Part shown: positions 12,441 through 25,415 of the stretch, piece by piece
Layout of the letters: every line of letters begins with the position of its first letter
Position numbering within the stretch: position 1 is the stretch's first letter
Origin: Oncomelania hupensis
Taxonomy: Eukaryota; Mollusca; Gastropoda; Littorinimorpha; Pomatiopsidae
DNA: 64,000 bases
NCBI GenBank assembly: GCA_036898135.1
Contig: CM072516.1
Location: 22,251,948 to 22,315,947, forward strand
Direction of reading: 5' to 3'
The notes under the pieces: model-generated
What the model saw: the letters and a program-made list of their open reading frames with translations, nothing else
What the model was told of the DNA's origin: nothing
Database searches by the model: none
Program-made: the position numbers and the translations under genes

Positions 12441-13249
12441 TTAAAAGAAACGGATGTTAGATTTAGAAACAACAGGAGGTGATAGACAGACAGGCTGGAG
12501 AATGTTGAGGGGGAACTATTTCCGTGCTTAATGTTAAGGTAAAGGTTATTTCAGGGATAAATAAGCTACGGCTCGGCCCATTTGAGGTTATTGCGAGGAG
12601 CAAACAGTTTCATTTAAGGAATTCTTGGTTCAAATCTGCCTCTCTGAGGTTATTGCAAGGAGATCACATAATTATGTGAGAGTATTGGAACGGTTTTACG
12701 ATATAGGGTTTCGAGAAGCAGAGTTTTATGACGATATTGGAAAATGTGTACGAGAGGAGCTTCGGAACTTTGTCCTTTTATTACACAAAACAGGGTTGTT
12801 CATGAAGACTAATATTTTATTAGAGTTTTTCCAGAAGACTATATAGCAATGATTTTATTGTTTAAGGTGTGGGAGGAGGGGGGATTTTCGTTTAATTTTG
12901 AGGGTATTTTGAAACAGAGACTGTAATCTGTATTGAGGGAATTTTCGTTTATGCGGGAAATATTCTGAAATAGAGACTGCTATCTGCGCGAGGGAATTTC
13001 AAGAAAACGGACGGAAGAGCTGTTGCATACAACTAGCAAGGTGTGTTCTGCATCTCTCAGCATTGTCTTTCTCCGTTAGAACAGGTAATGGGTTTCCTAT
13101 GTTAGGTCTGATAGTCATCAGTGTTGCTCTATTTATCTCCCCTTTCATGTACATGTGCAACATACCCGTCCGACCTGACTACCTTTCTGTTTATAGAACA
13201 AGACCTATCATAAGTACTTTGAAAACGACAAACACGCGCGTGCACAATC
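12441..13249. other. Gene-free stretch
   Basis: No element ends or coding similarity seen. Short open frames (for example 12625-12846) have no recognisable domain. Confidence 0.45.
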
Positions 13250-13280
13250 ACACACACACACACAGCCTCTCCACCCCCAG

Positions 13281-13330
<50 letters not shown>
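13250..13330. repeat. (AC)n then (CT)n microsatellite
   Basis: A short AC run at 13250-13262 and about 23 CT units at 13285-13330. Confidence 0.96.
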
Positions 13331-13333
<3 letters not shown>

Positions 13334-14566
13334 ACCAAATAAAATAAATGAAATAACTTAAATATTTCCATTGACGACAGATAATGTAAGAAAAGCGCTT
13401 TAAAACATGACAAAACTGGTTTGTCACCTTACTGTATAAAACGTTGCTCCAGTTATCACTACCGCAGGTACGGAGTTCTTGAATAATTAATTTAATTATT
13501 TAGGCGTAAAAAAATCTGGATCATATCTACGTATTCTAAAACGAAATTAATTTCTCTTAATCAAGTTAATTGTTTAATGCTGTTTGTGTTCTGTCTTAAA
13601 TATGTGGTGTGTGTGTTAAATAACTATCGCTAATAAATCTAAACATTTATTGGCAGGGGAGGGAGGTTCATTCAGAAACTAAATCAGCTGGGGGAGACAA
13701 AATGCTAAGAACTCCATAATTATCTTGAGTATGAAAACATTGGGTTTTGAAATAGGCAGGTAGCGAGCGACTGTCGTTTTCTTAAGAACATATTTTAGTA
13801 CTGCTAGGTCACATACCAATCATTATTCCCTGCATCAGTTCAATCCTCGTCTTGTGGAGGTTTCTTTGCTATTACTATTCCTCTCCTCTGGACAATTTCA
13901 CCGAGAGGATCGAACTTCAAAAACACTCAAAGGACTCCCAAGTTCTTTTATTTTTTTTGCCTACACGGTACAACAGCTAGAATTCTTGGAAATTGCGGTC
14001 CCTTTATATTTGTTGTTCTCTATGGCATTGTACAGGTAGCCACATTCCGTCTTAGCGGACAGACAAGAAGAAGAAGAAGTCTTGAGCCTTTCACGTCAAG
14101 GAAAGGAAGGTAAATAGGTATGAATTTAAAAAAGAGGGAGAGGTGAAACCAGGCCAATTATGGACACACCAAGATGATCAATACAATTCTAGGTTAAGAC
14201 ACGGTCTCAAGTATTGAACCATGGCAACTAAGTGTAATCAGGTAATCGATACAATTATCTTGCGCGTAATTGAAAAATCCATGCAATTTTATATTTGGGT
14301 CACTGAATATCGACTGCAAACTCAATAATTAGTTTAAAATAGGTGAAATTACATTTGATCCCAGGTATCCGGTCTCTGAATACAGATTTTAAAAAGAAAT
14401 GTAGAAACAAAAAGTAGAATCCTTCACTATTATTTGTTTTTCCACCAGTAGTAACCCACATTATACTTGCTACAAGCCGCTTAACACCATCAGTCTTTTA
14501 GCACTCTTAAATGTACTATGTAAAGGCAAATTCGCTAGCATTAAATCTGTGCAAAGAAGACCTTCT
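13331..14566. other. Gene-free stretch
   Basis: A/T-rich sequence with a small GAA run near 14068. No gene or element was recognised. Confidence 0.45.
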
Positions 14567-15160
14567 GTATGGAACGCGGAAAGCGTCAAATGCGCGTGCA
14601 AGTGCACGCGAAAATTCACACGCAATTGCACGCTACGTCGTGTTGTTCAGTGATGTTTAGAAAATAGATCCAGACTTCCAGATAACTAAACACACAGTCC
14701 GAACCACATTCTCTTTAGAAAAATGATCAAACGTGGTCTAAAATGATAACTAAAACTACTCCACTACTCACATTATTATAATTTTCAGAAGATGAAGGCT
14801 ACAATAACGATAACCCCTACGATAACTACACGGGTTTTCCTATGCTTTTTTCGTTCCAAAAATGTATAAAACTAAATTATTATAACATTTAATTTGGGGA
14901 GTCGGAAGCAGGGAAAGGTGTGGGTGGCTAGGGTTTCATTGTAAATTATTATTATTTTTTTAAAATATAAAATTATTTTGGTAAATAAAACTTATTTCAG
15001 GACATTTCCCATTTCTAGTTTTATTGTGACTCGTAGGTAAATGTGAGTGCAATTGCGCGTGCATTTGCGCTTGCGCAGTTTGGCGTGTAAGTTTTCGACT
15101 AATCAGCTACTAGATGGGTGTGCAATTGCACGCGCATTTGATGCTTTCCGCCTTCCATAC
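14567..15160. mobile_element. 594-bp MITE with 41-bp inverted repeats and TTCT duplication
   Basis: The left end begins GTATGGAACGCGGAAAGCG and the right end, reverse complemented from 15160, begins GTATGGAAGGCGGAAAGCA. Both continue TCAAATGCGCGTGCAA, giving 41 bp with three mismatches. TTCT is present immediately outside each end (14563-14566 and 15161-15164). Both ends are rich in overlapping TGCAATTGCACGCG-type palindromes. There is no coding capacity, and the A/T-rich centre has no transposase. The superfamily is not determined from a 4-bp duplication alone. Confidence 0.85.
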
Positions 15161-15435
15161 TTCTGAACATCGAACACAGCCGCTAGGTAAAAAGCTCATT
15201 TGTAATACTATTCAAGAAGGGATTGAATTCTACCCACGTGGAATGAATATGCAAGCGGCATGTGCAGTCGGCAAGAGTTAGGGCAATAAAGCGAACAGCT
15301 ACGGACAGCTTTGGCATCGTTATCATGATTATATACGACAGGGATGTGCAGCCTTGATGCATGTATCCTATAAACTACAATGTTTTTAGGCAGAAAGAAA
15401 GATAATGAAAACCCGAAGTGGTCGAGTTCATCAGG
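15161..15435. other. Short gene-free stretch
   Basis: Nothing recognised between the MITE and the following microsatellites. Confidence 0.4.
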
Positions 15436-15497
15436 AAAGAAGAAGAAGAAGAAGAAGAAGAAGAAGAAGAAGAAGAAGAAGAAGAAGAAGAAGAAGA

Positions 15498-15511
<14 letters not shown>
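15436..15511. repeat. (GAA)n microsatellite
   Basis: About 25 GAA units. Polylysine and polyleucine frames across it are artefacts. Confidence 0.98.
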
Positions 15512-15528
<17 letters not shown>

Positions 15529-15549
15529 GAGGGGTGGGAGTGGGTGGGT

Positions 15550-15552
<3 letters not shown>

Positions 15553-15592
<40 letters not shown>
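15553..15592. repeat. (GA)n microsatellite
   Basis: About 20 GA units, separated from the preceding GAA run by a GGA-rich spacer. Confidence 0.97.
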
Positions 15593-15596
<4 letters not shown>

Positions 15597-15607
15597 GTGA
15601 ATTTAGC

Positions 15608-15930
15608 GAGCGTTGTGGCCAAGTGGGCTAAAGCGGGACTAACTTGCCTTGTCCACAAGCCAGAAACCAATGGCGCCTGACAGGTGTGGGTTCGAGCCAG
15701 CATCTGGGCGTTATGTTTCTCCGAATATTATGTACTTTGGACTCGGGCAACGTCTCGAAGGTTTTCTCAGGGTACTCCGGTTTACTCCCCCAGCAAAAAA
15801 AAACTTTACAAATAATGTTAGGTAGGTAGGGTTTGGGCGCGCCACTGGCTGCGACTACGCCTTCCCCGGGGGAGGCGGCCCAGAGTTTTCCGATAAAAAG
15901 GCACAATAAACTGCAGCCAAAAAAACCCAC
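15608..15930 (+). mobile_element. tRNA-derived SINE (family 2) with long conserved body
   Basis: The head has GTGGCCAAGTGGGCTAAAGC (Leu/Ser-type A box) and GTGTGGGTTCGAGCC (B box). The body has CTCAGGGTACTCCGG, GGGTTTGGGCGCGCCAC, GCTGCGACTACGC and GGGGAGGCGGCCCAGA. The body from about 15760 is shared with 49819-49992. It runs directly into an inverted copy of the 55-bp hairpin unit. Confidence 0.8.
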
Positions 15931-15931
15931 A

Positions 15932-15986
15932 AGTCCCCTATACGCTAATGTGTCCGGGGACGTTAATCTACCCACTGAACTGAACA
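15932..15986 (-). repeat. Dispersed 55-bp hairpin unit, copy 2 (reverse)
   Basis: The reverse complement reads GTTCAGTTCAGTGGGTAG then ATTAACGTCCCCGGACACAT and GCGTATAGGGGAC. It is joined to the 3' side of the SINE at 15608-15930. Confidence 0.85.
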
Positions 15987-17089
15987 GCCAAAAAAAAAAA
16001 TAATAATAAAATAAAATAACGGGTAGGGTTATTATTGGTGTCTCTGGCTCCTATTGGCAATGTGGCAATGTGTTAAACTGATCGCACCTGGTCAGCTAAA
16101 ACAAACACGCACAGACACTTTTACTCTTGACTTGCAGCGTCCAACGTGAATCATCACTTTGCCAGACAGACAGAACAGACCTAAATTCAGTGGACAGCAG
16201 TATCCGTAACACTGCAGCAGACAGGTATGAGAAGGTAGAAAGATTCAGAAAAGAAACAGAGCAAATCCTGAGGGAATAATTAACAGATTTAAAAATAAAG
16301 CAAGCCCTGTCCAATTAAAAAAAGGGGTGGTGGGGGGTGGTAGGGGTGAATTAGTATATAACTTTCATTATAATATCAGCCAGAAATTTTGTCAAATCTT
16401 ACTACAAAAATATTCACGATTCTGATCTAAAATGTGGTAGACTTATTTCAAACAGTTCCGGATTTAGGAGAAAATTAAATATATACAACCGATCTTTGCC
16501 ATTAGGCCGGTATCCACAAAAAATACAAAAACGGTTAAATCGCACAAAATCGGCTGAAACGAGAAGCCCAATGAATCAGAAATGGAAAATTCCCATCAAC
16601 AAGACTGAAACAACTACAGAAACAAAACAAATGACAACACCAACAACATGGAATAACTTGACAAACAACTAAAAGACAGAATAAATACAAAAAACGCAAT
16701 ACTCATTTGGAAATGTTTGTGCCTAAACAACAAACCCTCTTTTCTGCGTGCTGCGTTATTAAACGCTTTTCTTGCCGTTGACAAATAACGACGAATCCAC
16801 GATACGGGGATGTGAGAATAATTATCCGCGTGCAAAACACAAGTGTGACTCTGGGAAATCAATTAGAGATTAACTAGATGGTGTGTTTTATTATGTTCTT
16901 AAGAGAGTTTCTTAAGAGAGTTAGAAGCAGTGCGGTTATTCTTGAAATTCGCTCACCCCGGCATGGCAGGCAACACGCAGGCAACAAAAGATGCCAAGAA
17001 GAAGATAAGGCGGGAAAGCAATAGCACAAACACACTCTCAGTAACAGGTGGAGCATCCAGAAAATGCCAAGGACTTCTGATGCCGTAAG

Positions 17090-17090
<1 letters not shown>
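15987..17090. other. Gene-free stretch
   Basis: A/T-rich sequence with a G-rich tract at 16321-16350. No coding similarity was recognised. Confidence 0.45.

Positions 17091-17156
<66 letters not shown>
17091..17156. repeat. (TTA)n microsatellite
   Basis: About 22 TTA units. Confidence 0.98.
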
Positions 17157-17158
<2 letters not shown>

Positions 17159-17225
17159 TTTTAAAGTAAACGCTGAAAGAGGCAGTATTGGTGGGTAAAG
17201 CAGACTATCGTTGAGAATGAGGAAA

Positions 17226-17337
17226 AGAAGAAGAAGAAGAAGAAGAAGAAGAAGAAGAAGAAGAAGAAGAAGAAGAAGAAGAAGAAGAAGAAGAAGAAGA
17301 AGAAGAAGAAGAAGAAGAAGAAGAAGAAGAAGAAGAA
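17226..17337. repeat. (GAA)n microsatellite
   Basis: About 37 nearly perfect GAA units. This is the longest purine-only tract of the window. Confidence 0.98.
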
Positions 17338-19399
17338 AGTTTAATTAATTGCAGGATGGGGATCATCCCGGATGGGTGGGTGGATGATGGCGTTAGACGT
17401 TGGGCAAATTATTCAGATTGGGATTGCTGCGTGCAAATGCAAGTCAACAAGAATAATAGTAAAAGTAAGAGAAACCAGCAGAGCAGCGCTGCAGGTAATC
17501 AGCCTTACTACGAAAGCATCCCCAGCAGTCTCTCGAGACGAGCGATGCGCCTCGTCGACTTCATCCGAAAGCCACAAAACGGGTAAAGGAATCAAGTGGC
17601 ACTAGGCACGGAGGCCATTCCAGGGCTGGAACCTACGTCCCCGCACAGAGGGGAAGGGAATAAAACAGGCTAGCCCTAGCCAAGTAAACCTCACCTACAG
17701 AACACAGGGGGAAGAAACAGGTGAGAAGCAGGTGAAATCTCCACACCGTATTGAGGTGCTGGGAGCAAGGAGGGAGAAAACGGTAAAGCCAATAGATACC
17801 AACACCTTGGAGGTAAGGTGCTAATTAAATCAAAAGAGAAAACCGAGGGAAAAGAAACACGACCTAAACAGAGCTGCAGAATGCTCATTAACAATTTTTT
17901 TTATCTGCTTTCAACACACGCAGCATGGTGAACATGGCCGGCGCAAGATATTTGTTTTGACATTTCTATCTAAAAGACACCAACGAAACACATACAAAAA
18001 CCAACTCACGAATTTTAATAGGTTCTCAATTTAATATTGCGGCCCCCAACCTCATTCCCCTCCCCCTCTTCTGTAAAACTCCCCACCATCCTGAAATTAA
18101 TGCAAAATTGTGCACGCAATAATTCCTCCTCCCCTCCCCCCCCCCTCAACCGCGCACATTTGATATAACTATAGCCTAGCAGCAGAAGATGAAGCAAGAA
18201 AGAAATCGCTTTAATTTCTGGGCGTTGCAGCTGAAGCCAGCATGAAGAATCTCCACGACACAAAAACCACAAACACTACACTCCTATCGCTAGTGCCCGC
18301 CCACAGACAATATCCACATACGCCGTCAATACCTGTAGTAGAGCCCACTCTCTACATTCCACTTGTGTAAGTCTCCACCCCTCCTCTCTATCAGGATGCT
18401 ACTTGATACACTGTGACCCAGTCAGTCCCTTAAAATTCTATCACCCTGCGCCCTCCCACCTCGCGGCGGTCGATCAGAATGAAATAAAGACAAACTGAAC
18501 AAAAAATGCGTTGCCTTATCTCTCCACAGCAAATGATGCTGAAGAAAGACCGAGGGTATCAATTACTCATTTCGCAGCGTGCAGTTCTTGCATCTGGTTT
18601 TCAGCTTGGAGCACATCACTGTAGGGCAGGAATAAAATGAGGGTGGGTGGGGGTGGAGAGTGGGTGTGGGGTGAGAACAGCAAAACAAAACAAAGAAAAG
18701 GCACGAAGCCGCCAAACCTAAACTCATGGTAAGGCAACATCTTGAATTTAAATTAAATTAAAGTTCGACTTTAAAAATAAAAAAGGGAGTACTCGTAATG
18801 TGACCGCCATTAACAGAAATAACACAGTAAATGTAAGTCCCCTGAGCTGACAAAGGAGGCTTAGAATAAAAACATTACGGAACATTTCACGGCTAACGTA
18901 ACCTAATAAACTAATACTGAAATATGTATCACAGAAACTGACCAACTGAATTTAACTTATTACGTTTCTGTTTAGAATGAACTCGCTATAACCTGATCTA
19001 TGATAAGCCAGCTCTTAAGCACGGTATACAGAAATAATCGCCAACAAAAATATGCCCGACGCCGTTTACAACATGGTTCCATCTATAAAAACAAACACTG
19101 GAGCCGCCTCCGTGGTCGTAACCAGAATACTGTGTTCTATGAGTCTTGCTCTAGCTCGCTCTTCTGTTTTCCCACAGCTCTCTCATCTTTCATCAAGTTA
19201 ACGAATTGTCCTGATCGTCTGGATGTAACTGAATCCTGCGTTTGTTGTGGTTCGCGTCATTCAACCTGGCATTACGTCATTCAGACCCCGAACTTATTCC
19301 CAAAGCCATTCCATCCCCAGGGTACTGCATGCTAAATTAGGAGTGACAGTAATTGGCTCCAGACCCAACATCCTGCTGTTGTGCTGTATATGTACGCAT
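17338..19399. other. Gene-free stretch
   Basis: A GC-richer block at 17356-17600 has overlapping open frames without recognisable domains. There is a C-rich tract near 18128-18150 and a G-rich tract at 18640-18675. No element ends were identified. Confidence 0.4.
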
Positions 19400-20400
19400 A
19401 GTTTCTGCAGCTTACAAAACTGGACCGTCCAGGTAAATTACCATTCCTGAAATAAGACTTACATTGGAACTAGTTATAATTATGCAAACAGAATGAGTAC
19501 TGCAAAATACAGTCTGTGTCAACTACCTGTCACCAAAACAGAAAACTAGTGAAAATTGTTATTTGCTAAACTACTGCAGGGAGAATAGAAGTTACGCACT
19601 TGAAATCGGACCGTCTACGCAGGCTACCCTATTAATCCCTTGTTCCCTAAATGCAGATGATGAGTAATGTGTTTTTATTTAGTCTGGACTGTCTGTAAAG
19701 ATTAGTTATTTAACTTTTCTGGTAAGTGATATACTGGCAAGGAGAAGTGCAGTGTATAATTATGCAAGTTCTGCACTTGAATCTGGACCTTCTACATAGA
19801 CTAAAAGTAATATATGTTTAATTTTTATTATTCCCTATATACCGATGGCGAGTAATAGTAATGTTATTTATCTCTGGACTGTCTGCAAAGACTACAGTTT
19901 AACTTTTCCCACAGTGACAAGGGTGCTCGCAAAGAAAACTATACCATACATCATGAGCATTAAGATTTGCGATTCGAACTGTACCGTCTACGAGGATTAC
20001 ATTATAATGCTCTACCAGTAGCTGGTGAGAGTAGTGGTTACTTTCCGTTGGACTGTCTGCAGAGACTAGCTGCAAAACTGTCCCCATTAACGTACTGTTT
20101 TGCTAACTGCAGCAGGGCTGCTTAAACAGACATCATTCTAACTATGCGGCAAGTGAACTGCACGTTTAAGACCATTTTGCTTGGAATTCGTTAGTACGTA
20201 GTACCTTAACAGCAATCTGGTCTGACTCTCTGTTGAACTGTGTCTCTCTCAATAAACATGGATAATAACCGTGCCATTCTCACCTGCCTTGCAACTGGAC
20301 GATCAATGCGTACTATAGAAAAGCAAGTATAATGTGTCTGGAAGTCAAAACCTGAAGCTAAAAGTTTATTTGTTAAGCATATTTCACGCATACTGTAAGT
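19400..20400. repeat. Highly diverged tandem repeat, ~180-188-bp unit, about 5 copies
   Basis: Landmarks recur in the same order. GGACTGTCTG(T/C)A(A/G)AGA occurs at about 19685, 19873 and 20050, with a weaker copy near 20225. GCACTTGAA..C.GACC.TCTAC occurs at about 19598, 19785 and 19970. Spacings are 176 to 188 bp. Divergence is high, so the array is old. The borders are approximate. Confidence 0.65.
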
Positions 20401-21710
20401 CTACGACTTCTACAATACAACCTGGGGAACTTGCTAGTTAACTGCAGAACCGAAAGATGCTGAAGGCGGCGGCCCAATGGAAAAAAAGAACCATCTCCTC
20501 CTTCAACGACCCACCCTTTCCTTCAGGATGTTTTAATTAACTTTCTCAATGTTTATTTTTATTATGACGGGAAGAAGCATTCTTCGTTCTATAAAAATGG
20601 TTTTATTGTTCAAATTACGATCGTATTATTCAGATTACTCTGGCCCTGCGATCTGACTAAGCGGGACACATCCACATACCTATTTTCATAGTACAGTTAC
20701 TCTGGCCTCCCTCAAACCTATTTTAACAGTGCTATATTGTGCTCAAGTGTAAGTCACGTAAGATGCAGTGCAGACACCAGACAGTCGTGTCCCCGCACTT
20801 CACCGTATAAGGGTCTCAGCGGATATCTGGCTTGCGTCACACACACACACAGTATAGTCAACCTACAAACATCAGTATTGCCTGGCAATGAGCATGTAGA
20901 CAGACGAAAAATTATGTAGCAGGAGTGTTTGCATGTTGTTTAGTGCGTTGGTTTGTTATCAGACACATCCAAACACTATATTATGACCTGTATACGAATA
21001 GCCTATCGCCATTCAATGAATAACAGCCGACCACAGAAAGAAAGAAAAAGTGTGCTTAGCGAGTCCAGCATCCCTAAAGGACGCATGACTCATCCTACTA
21101 AGAGACCGTTCACAACACACCGTTTATCATATAGTCAAAGAAGAAGACCTATCATAAGCGCTACCAAACGCCAGTCATAAAACTCTAAAAAGGGGGAATG
21201 ATTCAGATCGTGTTTCAGAGTCTGCGATAATCTCTTTTGCTCATCCAGTCAAGCTGCAGAAAATTCCGGAGTTCTTTTAGACTTGTGTTCTAGTGAGCAG
21301 TCTTTTAGTTGTTTAGACTATGCGTCTCTCAAGAGTCTTTGTAGCCTTAGAACTATGTGTCACGTGAAAAGTCCTTTTGAGAGAGATGTACTCCAAATAT
21401 ACCGTCAAAGAGATGAGCCAGACGCTGCGGGCCCATTAATTTGTCCGCATTATTTGGTTCTCGAGGGATGTTTTGCATTGTGAAAAAGCAAAGAGTTACT
21501 GCTGCTTTACAACAATAACTCCTACTAGTATAGTGTTTCCTCTCTCTTTCCCTCTCCACAATTCATAAAAATGCCATGTATTTTGATACGCGGCTGAAAC
21601 AATACAGCCAAACAGCTATCGACCAAAAGGAATATTCAAAGCTACATCTAGTTACAGAAGTCATGGACAAGCTACGAGTACAGTAGAAGTCATGGTTAAA
21701 GTCACGATTA

Positions 21711-21765
21711 GTTCAGTTCAGTGGGTAGATTAACGTCCCCGGGCACAGTGCGTATTATAGGGGAC
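21711..21765 (+). repeat. Dispersed 55-bp hairpin unit, copy 3
   Basis: TTCAGTTCAGTGGGTAGATT then AACGTCCCCGGGCACAGTGC and ATAGGGGAC. The GTCCCC/GGGGAC arms are conserved. Confidence 0.85.
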
Positions 21766-22616
21766 ATTGGTCACGATTAGTCCCTAAAGACTCTTTAAAT
21801 ACTGCGTAGATAGTTGATCTACCGTTAGACACACGATAAATATCCCAACAGGAATGTGATGGCGATGCAGAAAACAAATGATGGACAATGACCAATAACG
21901 TACAATACCACTGTATACACTGTGGTATTATTTTTTGATACACCTCTAGTCGATAACAAAAAAATTGCAAAAAATAATCAATAGTTCTAATGTATTACAT
22001 AACTGAATAAACGTCATACTTTAATGCTTAATCAGCAGAACATAATTTCTATGGCGGGGGGTGGGGAAGGGGGGCAAAAAAAAAGCATACAGCAGAAACA
22101 GCACCTAACATAACAACAACAAGAACATCACAAAGAACAGAAAAGGGCATCTGCATTTACGATAAATACAACCTTGAACATAACCACTTCGCTAAAAAGG
22201 TCAAAGCACAACAAAATTACTGAAAAAAGAGTCCGTCAAGTACAGGAAACCCATCATGTGTAATTTAAAATAGACCCTTTTCATCTTTTGCCCTTTACAT
22301 CTTTTGCCCTTTACATCTTTTGCCCTTTACAAACTTTCAAGCAACACCCTACCACCCCCACCCTCCACTCTATCCACCAATTCCCATTACCACCATGCTG
22401 CGGTACATAATAACTTCCCCACAGCAATATTCACATAAAGCCCACTGTGTGGTCAACTCAACAAAGGTAGAAACAACAAGGAAAATCCTGTCAGTACCGT
22501 AATTTTACAATGGAAAAATGGAGTAGATGGGTTGTTAATCTGTTCTCAATTAAAATACTGAATAAAGCTAATGAAATATTACATTTTAAACATACGCAAA
22601 TAAAATGAGGATGAAA

Positions 22617-22812
22617 CAGAAAGAAAGAAAGAAAGAAAGAAAGAGATTACTCTTATATAGCGCACTTACAAGCTCAGAGAGCTTCTCAAAGCGCTGGCCA
22701 CTACTATCCAGCAATCACAAAATAGTTTGCTGAAGTCAGGATTTGAACCCACATCGCCCGAGACGCACGTACACAAGTCGTGCGCTCTGACGACTGAGCT
22801 ATCCCAGACCGA
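22617..22812 (-). mobile_element. tRNA-derived SINE, family 1, copy 2, with (GAAA)n tail
   Basis: On the minus strand the head has GGGATAGCTCAGTCG (A box) and GGGTTCAAATCC (B box). The body ends GCGCTATATAAGAGTAATCT, and the tail is (TTTC)n at 22617-22645. It is nearly collinear with the copy at 11441-11610. Confidence 0.9.
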
Positions 22813-23621
22813 CAAAACCACGTTCGGTTCTTCTTCCTCACCCCAAGCCCACTCTTTTTTTTTCTTTAAATCATCTTCTTTAAAAAGACAACCGAATAAG
22901 ATTTAACATTTGTATGTCATGTTCTTTAAAAAGTCAAATCATTTAAAAATGCACAGCGTATTAAAATATAGCAATAAAAACGGTTGCTGGGGAGTAGAAA
23001 AAAAACATCATGCTAATGAAAGCCACAAAAATACACGTACACCATTCCTATAACAAGGTCAGCAGACGCATTAAGATCAAATATAGAAATGAAACAACCA
23101 GATCACCCTGTGATTAGGGTAGTCGCCAGCCATATTAGATTGCAGAAACCCCACTGTGACACACGCGCAGACGGCCATCACAAGATATGACATCACTGCC
23201 CGGATGTGACGTCAAAGACCGGAAGGAGACATTATTGGTTATTGTTTTCGGCTCGCCCAATAAAGGTGTGTTTAAGCGTTATCCTAGTCATGAGGCTATT
23301 CTCGTCTTGATATTGAGAGTTATACATTCTATTTTATTGCTGGCGTCCAAATAATGACGGAGGATACAGAATGCTAAATTGCAAAGTGAAAACAAGCACG
23401 TCATACATGTATTCATGCATGAGGTACTCACCCCCTGCCTCTCCCCCTCGCCCAATAAAGATATATCAACGCCTTGACTGCTTTTGACGAAGTAAGTCGT
23501 CAGTCATACAGTAGAAACTGTAGTTCAACCAGCGAAACTGGGTTCGTAGTAATCCCGTTCGTTTCCAGTTATGCAATCGGGAAATACTTGCGAACTTTTT
23601 CTTCGTGCTTGCGGTTCTGAA

Positions 23622-23682
23622 GCAGTTCAGTTCAGTTCAGTGGATAAATTTAAGTCCCCGGACACAGTGCGTATAGGGGACA
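23622..23682 (+). repeat. Dispersed 55-bp hairpin unit, copy 4
   Basis: It has three GTTCA repeats, then AAGTCCCCGGACACAGTGCG and TATAGGGGAC. The arms that can pair are intact. Confidence 0.85.
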
Positions 23683-24252
23683 AGTCTGAAGCAAAATTTT
23701 GTTCGTCCTTATCTAGGAGAGCTAATTGCCATCATAACTCTCTAATTTGCGGAGATTGTTTTCGTCGAAAACTCACCAGTTTTTAGATTTGGTTCATCAC
23801 GGGCTAAAAACAAACACTTTTCCCAACGAAAGTTTAGTTAAGTTTAGGATAGAGCGTTGGTAATTTTTTCTTCTCCTTAAAAAAAAACACAAACAAACAA
23901 ACAAACAAAAAACAAAACATAAAAACCCACAAATTAGAGAGCTTTTATAGCCCCAACGTGCTCATTGCCTAAGCTAGCCCACTAGCTAGCCCGTTTAGGC
24001 CTACGAACCTAGTAGTATAGGGCTCACCCAAACCAAGGGCTGTTCGTGCACAGTCATAAGAATACACCAGAAATGTGATTTTACATCTTTACCATGCCTA
24101 TCGGAGACACCTGAAACCTAGATATAACGCAAAACTTATGTTGAACATCTCAATCAGAACCACAAACTCCTCCGCCATTTTAAATATGAAAGCAAGTGCA
24201 GCCCTAAAACAGCACCCTTTTTCGGAGCAAAATACGCCTATTTTTATGAATT

Positions 24253-24311
<59 letters not shown>
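24253..24311. repeat. (ACA)n microsatellite
   Basis: About 19 ACA units. Confidence 0.98.
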
Positions 24312-25335
24312 ATGGTGAGAGAATACAGTCAAAGCATTAATAAAACTTTACGTTTATAACAATTGACCCAATATATGCAAAAAATAACAAAAACTTACAA
24401 GAAAATCACTATTCGTCAAAATGATAAAAATTTCGCATTTTCACAAAGCGAATTTTTCTGCGTAATGCAAATGCAGAGGTCGTGACCTTCCGGAAGCGCA
24501 AAACGTATGACGTAGATTGGGGGTTTTCCTACGAAAAAGAACTACGAACAAAATTTATATGCTTCCTAAAGCTCTCCATTAGTGGGACGAAATATACGAT
24601 TGCCGTGTTATCTCGTCATCATCATTGTGATGTGTGGGTTTGTTGTTGTTTGTTTATTTAACAGTACAGTTAAATCGTCAGCAGCACAAATACACACCAT
24701 TGGAAAGCTTACAAACATCGGTTATTTAACGGTCAAAAGTTAGGTATGATAAACCTTTTCATTGGCGTGTGGCAGCCCCCCCCCCCCATCTCCCCCGCTT
24801 CCAACCCACCCCACCCACATTACGGCAAACGTGGACCTTGATGAAAGGAACCTAAAAACGCGCATCCCTATACCAAACTTACAACAAATATGATGCGATT
24901 GACACCCTCTCTCGTTCTCACTATCTCTCATTTAGACTAAACAAAAATAAATAAATAAATATTTGTTTAAATAGCATATTTGTTTAATACATTAAATTAC
25001 CTATCATAAATGTATAAGTGTTACCTAGTTATTTTTAAAACTGTTAAAGCAATATTTTTTTTGTAATTTTTTACAATCGTGACACATATTTGCCTGGCAA
25101 ATAGTATAACACAATGCAATTTTCCCTTGGCAGTGAAATGGTTAAATCTTTCTGCCTCGCCTGTACACAATCTGACGGATGGTAAGTTAGGAAAAAGACA
25201 CAACAACAATTTACATGTTTACGGACGTTTATTCCTAACTATGATAAAAACAAAATCTGTTTAAAACTTTTTTTTTAAATAAACAAACTTAAGCCTTACT
25301 AAGCCCCGTAACAACAGTCGCCAATTCCAAAAAAC

Positions 25336-25336
<1 letters not shown>

Positions 25337-25413
<77 letters not shown>
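25337..25413. repeat. (TTA)n microsatellite
   Basis: About 25 TTA units. Confidence 0.98.

Positions 25414-25415
<2 letters not shown>

Larger units (their letters stand above)
20401..25336. other. Gene-free stretch with scattered repeats
   Basis: It contains two hairpin units, one SINE and an (ACA)n run (listed separately). Otherwise it is A/T-rich with no recognised exon. A small perfect-armed palindrome AATACCAC...GTGGTATT lies at about 21905-21930. Confidence 0.4.

Noticed and set aside
17356..17605. Two overlapping plus-strand frames of 76-77 codons after a (GAA)n tract
   Set aside because: The block is GC-richer and one frame looks protein-like (NQPYYESIPSSLSRR), but no family, splice context or conservation could be shown.
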